The notes below the pieces were generated by a model, which was given only the letters and a program-made list of their open reading frames with translations, did no database searches and was not told the origin of the DNA. Positions 38,754-44,141 of a stretch of DNA of 44,141 nt are shown here, one piece after another. A program made the position numbers and the translations under genes. The DNA lies in NCBI GenBank assembly GCA_030917725.1, contig JAUPUE010000042.1, forward strand, positions 1-44,141, read 5' to 3'. Source of the stretch: Patescibacteria group bacterium. GTDB taxonomy: Bacteria > Patescibacteriota > Minisyncoccia > Phycocordibacterales > EsbW-18. Within the stretch, counting starts at the first letter, position 1; the number at the start of each line of letters is the position of its first letter.

Positions 38754-39809
38754 TTAGTCGAGCTCGTCCATTGCGTCGTTGGCTTTGTCTTCTGCATCAC
38801 GAGCGAGGTCTTCTGCCTCATTCCAATCTTCATCGTCGAACGCATTTTCGGCGTCGTCGAAAAGATCGTTGGCCTCGTCGAGAAGATCCTCTGCATCACC
38901 AGTATCTTCATCGTTATCTTCCGCGTCATTAAATGCTTCCTGGGCATCATCAATTGCGTTTTCTGCATCATCGAGAGCCTCCTGAGCATCGTCCTCATCA
39001 TTGTTGTTGTCGCTGTCTTCACCAATAGCATCTACTGCTTCATCGGCGAGATCTGCGGCCTCATCGGCAAGTTCTTCTGCCTCGTCATAATCCTCATCAT
39101 CGTATGCCTGTTCAGCATCATCGAGCTTGTCGCCGGCTTCATCGAGGAGATCCCATGCCTGAGAGACTTCTTCATCATCGTCTTCGGCAGCCTGGATTTC
39201 GTCCTCAGCATCGTTGATAGCTTCATCAGCATCATCAATTGCATCTTCTGCGTCGTTCGAGTCATCGTCATCATCGTCATCATCATCGTCGTCATCGTCA
39301 TCGTCGTCATCTCCATAATCACCATCTATCTCATCTTGTGCATCTTGCGCAAGCTCCTTTGCATCCATTGCGAGGTCCTTTGCCTCACCCCAGTCTTCAT
39401 CATCAAAAGCATCTTCTGCCTCTGCGAGCTTGTCTTCAGCGTCATTAATGAGATCCTCGGCATCGCCGGTGTTCTCATCATCATCCTCCGCGTTTTCGAA
39501 CTCATCCTGAGCGTCAGCAATGGCATTCTTTGCGCTCTTAATCTGAGACGCTGCGCTCTGTTCCTGACCATTTGATGAGCCACTAGTATCATCTACCTTC
39601 ACAAATCCACTTCCTCCCTTGAGTGCCGCGAGCTGCTGCTTGAGGAGCTCGATGATTTGAAGGAGGATGTTGATCTGTGCTTGAGATCCTGCCGTGATGG
39701 TCGAGGATGCCGCCTCTGTAACGACCGGCTTTGTAATGGCTACGCCCCCGAGGACGAGCACCGCTGCGAGCGCAATGGCTCCAAGCGATTTAAGTAAGGT
39801 GTGTTTCAT
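38754..39809 (-). CDS. Secreted, extremely acidic protein with three Asp/Ala helical modules
   Basis: A 351-residue exported protein. Signal peptide (about 1-34), then the coil L-L-Q-I-I-E-L-L-K-Q-Q-L-A-A-L, then three modules of about 75 residues. Each module has a D-A-E-x-A helix, a short E-D-D-D-E-x-x-x-D-A loop, and D-D-E-D-W-x-E-A-x-D-L-A. An uninterrupted Asp run of 17 separates modules 1 and 2. The protein at 3902-5107 has one such module. It probably lies on the cell surface and may bind divalent cations or form an acidic layer. Promoter TGGTATACT lies at 39858-39866. Confidence 0.88.
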   Translation of the reverse strand: MKHTLLKSLGAIALAAVLVLGGVAITKPVVTEAASSTITAGSQAQINILLQIIELLKQQLAALKGGSGFVKVDDTSGSSNGQEQSAASQIKSAKNAIADAQDEFENAEDDDENTGDAEDLINDAEDKLAEAEDAFDDEDWGEAKDLAMDAKELAQDAQDEIDGDYGDDDDDDDDDDDDDDDDDSNDAEDAIDDADEAINDAEDEIQAAEDDDEEVSQAWDLLDEAGDKLDDAEQAYDDEDYDEAEELADEAADLADEAVDAIGEDSDNNNDEDDAQEALDDAENAIDDAQEAFNDAEDNDEDTGDAEDLLDEANDLFDDAENAFDDEDWNEAEDLARDAEDKANDAMDELD

Positions 39810-39857
39810 AAGATTCGGAAGAAAATTAGATGTACTGCTAAACCTGTTAACCTAATA

Positions 39858-39866
39858 AGTATACCA
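39858..39866 (-). promoter_or_regulatory. Extended -10 (TGGTATACT) of the three-module acidic gene
   Basis: TTTGGTATACTTA on the minus strand; leader about 42 nt with no Shine-Dalgarno visible. Confidence 0.6.
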
Positions 39867-39931
39867 AACCTCACACGACACTTTCTTCTCGATGTGTGGT
39901 GTGTTGATGAGAGCAATTATACCCACATAGC

Positions 39932-39966
39932 ACAAACACCGTCACGCTGAGCGTGACGGTGTTTGT
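39932..39966 (-). terminator. Strong terminator of the poly-Asp protein gene
   Basis: A perfect 16-bp stem with a three-base loop (ACAAACACCGTCACGC arms), 14 nt after the stop codon. T-rich arm end GTGTTTGT. Confidence 0.85.
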
Positions 39967-39980
39967 ATATCTCAGTCTAA

Positions 39981-40613
<633 letters not shown>

Positions 40614-40657
40614 AAGAACAAAAACTAAATCTACTAATAATCCTATTAACCCCATAA

Positions 40658-40677
40658 AGTATACCAAAAGTATACCA
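40658..40677 (-). promoter_or_regulatory. Tandem extended -10 boxes, 11 bp apart
   Basis: TGGTATACT occurs twice (40658-40666 and 40669-40677) on the minus strand, one helical turn apart, upstream of the poly-Asp gene. Confidence 0.6.
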
Positions 40678-40726
40678 AATAGAAACGTGAAAAAACGGAA
40701 GGCTTTTCTATAACATAAAAATATCG

Positions 40727-40732
40727 TATAGT
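40727..40732 (+). promoter_or_regulatory. Possible -10 (TATAGT) of tRNA-Thr(GGU)
   Basis: TATAGT lies 22 nt before the tRNA; TTTTCT 17 bp upstream is a weak -35. Confidence 0.35.
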
Positions 40733-40754
40733 AGCTTCGCCGTTGAATTCATAC

Positions 40755-40827
40755 GCCGTTGTAGCTCAGCTGGTAGAGCAACTCCATGGTAAGGAGTAGG
40801 TCGCCGGTTCAATTCCGGCCAACGGCT
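40755..40827 (+). tRNA. tRNA-Thr (anticodon GGU)
   Basis: Acceptor GCCGTTG/CAACGGC, anticodon stem ACTCC/GGAGT with loop ATGGTAA (anticodon GGT), T loop TTCAATT, discriminator T. No CCA encoded. Its 3' end is duplicated at 40872-40886. Confidence 0.96.
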
Positions 40828-40886
40828 CAGTAAAGAAGATTTTTGTGGTAGGTCGTCCCGCCATGGCGGGACCAACGGCTCAGTAA
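40819..40886 (+). repeat. Duplicated tRNA-Thr 3' end flanking a palindrome
   Basis: The 15-mer CCAACGGCTCAGTAA (40819-40833) recurs exactly at 40872-40886. The 38 bp between contain the perfect 18-bp palindrome GTCCCGCCATGGCGGGAC (40855-40872). Confidence 0.8.
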
Positions 40887-40891
40887 TGCAC

Positions 40892-40919
40892 AACAAAAGC
40901 CCCTTATGGGGCTTTTGTT
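40892..40919. terminator. Bidirectional terminator
   Basis: AACAAAAGCCCC and GGGGCTTTTGTT with loop TTAT, between tRNA-Thr (plus) and the membrane protein gene (minus). Confidence 0.88.
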
Positions 40920-40935
40920 TATCTTTCTAACGAAG

Positions 40936-41610
40936 TTATGCAACGGTCGGACCGGTCGATGCCGCTGGAGGCATCTGTGTAGGTACAACAGGAGCCATAT
41001 CGTCGCTCTTATCGATTGCCTTGTAGACATGTGCAAAAGCAAGAAGCGAGATTGGAAGCGTCACGAGCAAACCAAGTCCCATTGGGATCGCACCAACGAT
41101 GTTGATGAGTACAAGTACCAAGAAGAAGAGGAAGAGGTCCCATCGCTTGCCCTTCGTCATGCGACGGCTCTCCTTGAGAGCGGCAATTGGCTTCATACCC
41201 TTTTCAAGCACCAAGAAGATGGTGAGTGAGAGCATGACTTGAGCGATGATACCCGGCACGACGAGCAAGATAAAACCGATACCTACAACGATGACCGTCA
41301 CAATCGCCGCAAGTGCATAGCGCCATAAGACATCCCACGATTCCTTGAAGACCATATCGAACTTCACCGGAAGGCCAGCATATGAATTGAGCGTCATACG
41401 CGTGAGACCCAAGAACAACCACCATGTGAGCACTGCACCCGCGATGCTGACAAGAGCTCCAAAGAGTCCGTTACCAAGCTCACCGCTGATTTTATTGACG
41501 ACGAATGAAGCAACGAGTGCTACCGCTGTCGCCCCGACATAAACCCCTGCGTCTTTTTTGAAAGCATTCCATCCAAACTTAAACGATTCTTTGATCGATA
41601 CTGTGTGCAT
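40936..41610 (-). CDS. Integral membrane protein (YciC/DUF975-like)
   Basis: A 224-residue protein with about five to six membrane segments. Motifs V-V-P-G-I-I-A-Q-V-M-L-S and F-L-V-L-E-K-G-M-K-P-I-A-A-L-K-E-S (about 117-146) and K-G-K-R-W-D-L-F-L-F resemble YciC/DUF975-like or glycerophosphodiesterase-membrane-domain proteins. The function of this group is unknown. The C-terminus is Pro/Ala/Thr-rich. The promoter has a perfect extended -10, TGATATAATG (41638-41646), overlapping the upstream region of the divergent DoxX gene. Confidence 0.8.
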   Translation of the reverse strand: MHTVSIKESFKFGWNAFKKDAGVYVGATAVALVASFVVNKISGELGNGLFGALVSIAGAVLTWWLFLGLTRMTLNSYAGLPVKFDMVFKESWDVLWRYALAAIVTVIVVGIGFILLVVPGIIAQVMLSLTIFLVLEKGMKPIAALKESRRMTKGKRWDLFLFFLVLVLINIVGAIPMGLGLLVTLPISLLAFAHVYKAIDKSDDMAPVVPTQMPPAASTGPTVA

Positions 41611-41637
41611 AAAAAAGCTATAAACTACTATAAATCC

Positions 41638-41646
41638 ATTATATCA
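41638..41646 (-). promoter_or_regulatory. Extended -10 (TGATATAAT), divergent from the DoxX gene
   Basis: A perfect TGnTATAAT on the minus strand. The overlapping plus-strand TATATC (41640-41645) lies 8 nt before the DoxX ATG, so the two promoters compete for the same bases. Confidence 0.6.
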
Positions 41647-41653
41647 TGTGTAC

Positions 41654-42082
41654 ATGTTTAAAAGCCTCTGGAGCGCTCGGCACGAGAATGCCGCGGTTAT
41701 ACTCCTCCGATGGAGCCTGGCGGTGATATTCATCTGGTTTGGTCTTATTAAGGTCTCTGGGTATAACCTCGTTTTTGACCTTGTGAATTCAGTTGTGCCA
41801 TCCATGGCCACCGGAACAGGATTCCTCTTCTTGGGATTGATCGAGGTTGTGATTGGAATGGGTCTCTTGATAAATCGCTGGCGCCTCGCCGTGACAGCCA
41901 TCCTTGTCGTACACCTCGCGGGAACATTTGTCACTTTTTTCACTGCACCTGGACTCATGTTCGAACCGCACTTCCCCATCCTCACCCTTGCTGGAGAATT
42001 CGTTATCAAGAACCTGACCCTCGCTATCGCAGGTATCGTTGTCCTCATCCACGAAGCACATCGAGATCGCTCGGGGCGATAA
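41654..42082 (+). CDS. DoxX-family membrane protein
   Basis: A 142-residue four-helix protein. Helix 1 (about 14-34) has L-R-W-S-L-A-V-I-F-I-W-F-G-L-I-K; later segments are F-L-G-L-I-E-V-V-I-G-M-G-L-L, V-H-L-A-G-T-F and F-V-I-K-N-L-T-L-A. The F-G-x-x-K and E-x-x-x-G pattern fits DoxX-type proteins, which take part in redox or stress responses in some bacteria. I use ATG 41654; GTG 41648 is also in frame. The gene ends 12 nt before the 3' end of tRNA-Asp on the other strand. Confidence 0.84.
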   Translation: MFKSLWSARHENAAVILLRWSLAVIFIWFGLIKVSGYNLVFDLVNSVVPSMATGTGFLFLGLIEVVIGMGLLINRWRLAVTAILVVHLAGTFVTFFTAPGLMFEPHFPILTLAGEFVIKNLTLAIAGIVVLIHEAHRDRSGR

Positions 42083-42093
42083 AGGAAACTACT

Positions 42094-42170
42094 TGGCGGA
42101 ATCGACGGGACTCGAACCCGCAACCTCCTCCGTGACAGGGAGGCGCTCTAACCAGTTGAGCTACGACTCC
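42094..42170 (-). tRNA. tRNA-Asp (anticodon GUC) with encoded CCA
   Basis: Acceptor GGAGTCG/CGATTCC, anticodon stem CCTCC/GGAGG with loop CTGTCAC (anticodon GTC), T loop TTCGAGT, G73, then CCA. The only tRNA here with encoded CCA. Confidence 0.96.
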
Positions 42171-42235
42171 AGACTTCTGCTGGACAGAGGTTATTGTACT
42201 TAAAAACCAACCAAAATCAACGTATGCCTATGCTA

Positions 42236-42309
42236 TGCCGTTGGCAGGAATCGAACCTGCGACCTAGGGCTTATGAGTCCCTCGCTCTAACCAACTGAGC
42301 TACAACGGC
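42236..42309 (-). tRNA. tRNA-Met/Ile2 (anticodon CAU)
   Basis: Acceptor GCCGTTG/CAACGGC, anticodon loop CTCATAA (anticodon CAT), T loop TTCGATT, A73, no CCA. The anticodon stem AGGGA/GCCCT has an A-G mismatch at its loop end. Elongator Met or lysidine-modified Ile cannot be separated by eye. Confidence 0.93.
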
Positions 42310-42426
42310 AATAAACACCACTTTATAACAAAAACGAGGTGGTGGAAAGCTACCTTTGTCGGAACAAGCCATATGCAGTACACTTTGTTCTACTAGATTT
42401 ATTACTAGTTTTAGTCATCACATCAT

Positions 42427-43179
42427 ATGGAACCACAGCACACACACCGCCCATGGCTCAAAGGCCTCGGGCTCGTCTTACTCGCAGGTATTGTCATCGT
42501 CTCAATTCTCCGCGACGGTATCGTCACCCCTTCATATAATCAAGTCTCGGTGATTGGTACCGGTAAGGTTGAATATGTTCCTGACACCGCCCACGTAACG
42601 CTCGGTGTTCACATCGAAGGTGCAACCGCGCAGAACGCTCTTACCCAGCTCAATGCAATCACCGCTCGCGTGATCCCAGCCATCGAAGCACTTGGTATTC
42701 CAAAGGAGAACATCTCAACACAAAACTTGAGTGTCTACCCTCAGTACTACTATCCATCAGATGCTCCAAGTGCTATCAGTGGCTACACCGCCGACCAACA
42801 GCTCACAATCGAAATCGCAATGGCATCATCGTCAGCCGACATGGTTGGACAGGTCATCCAGACAGCAAGTGCCCAGGGTGCCAATCAGGTTCAGAGCGTC
42901 ACCTTTGACGTCTCGAACCTCAGCGACCTCAAACAGCAGGCTGTCCTCGAAGCTATCACCGATGCACGCTCACGCGCACAGGTTGTCGCAGACGCAGCAG
43001 GCGTAAAGCTCGGCAAGGTTATTGGATGGTGGGAGAACCCAATCTCGGTTCCTGGCCAGCCAGTTCCCTACTACGATAGCTACGGTTACGGCGGCGAGAT
43101 GCGAGACCAAAGCATGAGCGTCCCAGCAGGCACTTCCGAAATCATCATGGAAGTGAACCTCAACTACGAGACAAAGTAG
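42427..43179 (+). CDS. SIMPL (DUF541) domain protein, anchored
   Basis: A 250-residue protein: membrane helix (about 12-28) and a SIMPL/DUF541 domain (about 38-248). Typical segments are V-I-G-T-G-K-V-E-Y-V-P-D-T-A (about 42-55), G-I-P-K-E-N-I-S-T-Q-N-L-S-V-Y-P (about 97-112), G-Y-T-A-D-Q-Q-L-T-I (about 125-134) and A-R-S-R-A-Q-V-V-A-D-A-A-G-V-K-L-G (about 178-194). Members sit in the periplasm or at the surface, with poorly known roles, sometimes in oxidative stress. A Tyr/Gly-rich loop (Y-D-S-Y-G-Y-G-G) lies near the end. It is a single gene with its own terminator. Confidence 0.93.
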   Translation: MEPQHTHRPWLKGLGLVLLAGIVIVSILRDGIVTPSYNQVSVIGTGKVEYVPDTAHVTLGVHIEGATAQNALTQLNAITARVIPAIEALGIPKENISTQNLSVYPQYYYPSDAPSAISGYTADQQLTIEIAMASSSADMVGQVIQTASAQGANQVQSVTFDVSNLSDLKQQAVLEAITDARSRAQVVADAAGVKLGKVIGWWENPISVPGQPVPYYDSYGYGGEMRDQSMSVPAGTSEIIMEVNLNYETK

Positions 43180-43195
43180 ATTTCTCTGGTTGAAT

Positions 43196-43228
43196 ACAAA
43201 AACACCACGCAATGCGTGGTGTTTTTGT
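43196..43228. terminator. Bidirectional terminator between SIMPL and anchored-protein genes
   Basis: ACAAAAACACCACGC and GCGTGGTGTTTTTGT with a short AAT loop. It overlaps the stop region of the minus-strand gene. Confidence 0.9.
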
Positions 43229-43953
43229 TATTTGATAGAAAGCGTATCAGCGATATAGAGAAAAGTCGTAAACGGACTTGCAAAAGAGAGTGTTGCCATA
43301 TTTGCCTCGCTTCCCACAACTACCTTGATGACTGAATCGTCTGTTTCAAACCAGAAATATGGTGAAGCCCAGTCTGACTCGCAGACACGGCGTATTCCTG
43401 TTTCGTCTCCCAATACAACTTCTCCAAAAGCACATGCTCCACTGAAATCCCGACCCGCTTCTTCTTCAAGACTTTTGAAGGAAGGATTCTTTGCGAAGAC
43501 GGTCACTGTTAAACCATCAACACTACCCTTAGGAGAGGACGGAGCCGAAACTGCATAAAATTCTTTTATACGTGTCATCGAGCCCTTGTCATAAGCATCT
43601 GGATACTCGGTGGTACCAACATCAGTAGAGGAAGGATAATCGAACGAGATCCCAGATTCTTCATCAACAAAATGCTTTCTACCGAGAGCGAATGTGACAT
43701 CATCCCCGGATGGACCAAATATGCTTTCAAGGAAATCTCCGAGATTAAGAGGGCTGGGAACAACGTGAACAACCGGTGTAGCGACTTGGGGTTCAGGTGT
43801 TTCCTTCAAATCACCCTGGCCAGTAGGAGGAGTGGACGAAGAGACTTGTTCGTATGGAATATCTCCTGTGATCTTCTCATAAGAATCTTTCCAATAGAAA
43901 TAGGCTCCACCAATGAGGATCACGAGCACCAAAAGACGGATGATGATTTTCAT
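43228..43953 (-). CDS. Anchored extracytoplasmic protein of unknown function
   Basis: A 241-residue protein: membrane helix (about 4-21), a Pro/Thr/Ser-rich linker (about 38-70), and a mixed alpha/beta domain (about 85-240) with G-I-S-F-D-Y-P-S-S, S-V-D-G-L-T-V-T-V-F-A, C-A-F-G-E-V-V-L-G-D-E-T-G-I-R-R-V-C and S-V-I-K-V-V-V-G. Two Cys (about 174 and 192) may form a disulfide. The shape recalls small PsbP-like or lipoprotein domains, but I cannot assign a family. TATGAT lies exactly 6 nt before ATG 43953. Confidence 0.78.
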   Translation of the reverse strand: MKIIIRLLVLVILIGGAYFYWKDSYEKITGDIPYEQVSSSTPPTGQGDLKETPEPQVATPVVHVVPSPLNLGDFLESIFGPSGDDVTFALGRKHFVDEESGISFDYPSSTDVGTTEYPDAYDKGSMTRIKEFYAVSAPSSPKGSVDGLTVTVFAKNPSFKSLEEEAGRDFSGACAFGEVVLGDETGIRRVCESDWASPYFWFETDDSVIKVVVGSEANMATLSFASPFTTFLYIADTLSIK

Positions 43954-43959
43954 TGCTTT

Positions 43960-43965
43960 ATCATA
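43960..43965 (-). promoter_or_regulatory. -10 box (TATGAT), leaderless promoter
   Basis: TATGAT, AAAGCA, ATGAAAATC on the minus strand, almost the same string as before the NUDIX gene. Confidence 0.6.
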
Positions 43966-43986
43966 ACCTCTGTAAGGTTATTAACG

Positions 43987-44018
43987 AAAAAGGACGCACC
44001 TTACGGCACGTCCTTTTT
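43987..44018. terminator. Terminator hairpin
   Basis: AAAAAGGACG and CGTCCTTTTT around a 12-base loop. The plus strand ends TTTTTAT. The gene it serves is not clear; it may end a transcript entering from the right. Confidence 0.75.
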
Positions 44019-44032
44019 ATACTTGTTGCGGG

Positions 44033-44091
44033 GGCGGGATTCGGTCACGAGTCACTAATTCGCTCCGCTCATAAGTGCTCGCGACCCCGCC
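44033..44091. repeat. Long imperfect hairpin element at the window end
   Basis: GGCGGG...CCCGCC, GGTC...GACC, CGAG...CTCG and CACT...AGTG nest into one imperfect stem around a 17-base loop. No gene covers it. It resembles the hairpin repeats seen near tRNAs and terminators elsewhere in the window, though its sequence is different. Confidence 0.55.
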
Positions 44092-44093
44092 TC

Positions 44094-44120
44094 AGAAAAG
44101 CTCCTCCCAGGAGCTTTTCT
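44094..44120. terminator. Terminator hairpin
   Basis: AGAAAAGCTCCT and AGGAGCTTTTCT with loop CCC, a perfect 12-bp stem, T-rich on both strands. The last 187 bases of the window hold only this, the hairpin before it and the 43987-44018 terminator. Confidence 0.8.
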
Positions 44121-44141
44121 TCCGGCCTGCTCATCCCTTCC

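Noticed and set aside
38748..39575. A 275-codon hydrophobic plus-strand frame
   Set aside because: It is the complement of the Asp/Ala repeats; GAT/GAC codons read backward give Ile/Val runs.

Overview
The window looks like a chromosomal piece of a Patescibacteria (CPR) genome, probably a Parcubacteria-type lineage. Genes are short and tightly packed. Clear Shine-Dalgarno motifs are rare. There are several very acidic Asp-rich envelope proteins, a giant fibronectin-III-like surface protein, many membrane-anchored proteins of unknown function, and short hairpin repeats next to tRNA genes. The genetic code looks standard: genes end on TAA, TAG and TGA, and a release factor 2 (SPF and GGQ motifs) is encoded. 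The lineage is inferred from gene content and style; no 16S rRNA or ribosomal protein gene is present.

Layout. 1-5.1 kb: start of a membrane protein, an anchored FKBP-type prolyl isomerase, a cold-shock-domain protein, a YhiN-type flavoprotein, an ABC-F ATPase and a secreted acidic peptidoglycan-binding protein. 5.3-10.0 kb: a redox island of rubredoxin, an OmpR-type two-component system, and a divergent operon of ApbE flavin transferase, a ferric-reductase-like membrane protein and an FAD/NAD(P) reductase. Two 11-bp-phased direct-repeat operators tie the rubredoxin and ApbE operons to the response regulator. 10.0-13.7 kb: NUDIX hydrolase, a LexA unit with a LexA box inside its promoter, DUF167 and GIY-YIG proteins, an orotate phosphoribosyltransferase, an alkyltransferase-like protein and a CYTH protein. 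13.7-20.2 kb: an MFS transporter, three anchored cell-wall or peptide hydrolase-like proteins (one a likely pseudo-peptidase), and a haem/porphyrin-themed group (cytochrome b5, TspO and two related four-helix membrane proteins). 20.3-28.4 kb: a MacB-type ABC transporter downstream of a protein of about 1,880 residues.

28.5-33.9 kb is a visibly AT-richer accessory block: SDR oxidoreductase, peptidase E, SAM methyltransferase, a degenerate tRNA-like gene touching the methyltransferase start, a large cysteine-desulfurase fusion, tRNA-Gln with a duplicated end, and a MazF/PemK toxin without an obvious antitoxin. 34-38.4 kb is a housekeeping operon: prfB-ftsE-ftsX-pyrG plus a small membrane protein. 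38.6-44.1 kb holds four tRNAs, two acidic or poly-Asp secreted proteins, small membrane proteins, a SIMPL protein and several strong terminators.

Strongest signals: (i) the matched response-regulator operators over the redox island; (ii) a ferric-reductase-like protein that has lost most haem-ligand histidines yet sits with ApbE; (iii) about eight genes whose -10 box lies 6-9 bp before the start codon, implying leaderless mRNAs, including prfB starting with GTG; (iv) tRNA-end duplications around short hairpin inserts; (v) the cysteine-desulfurase fusion with an unrecognised half; (vi) an acidic module of about 75 residues shared by separate secreted proteins.
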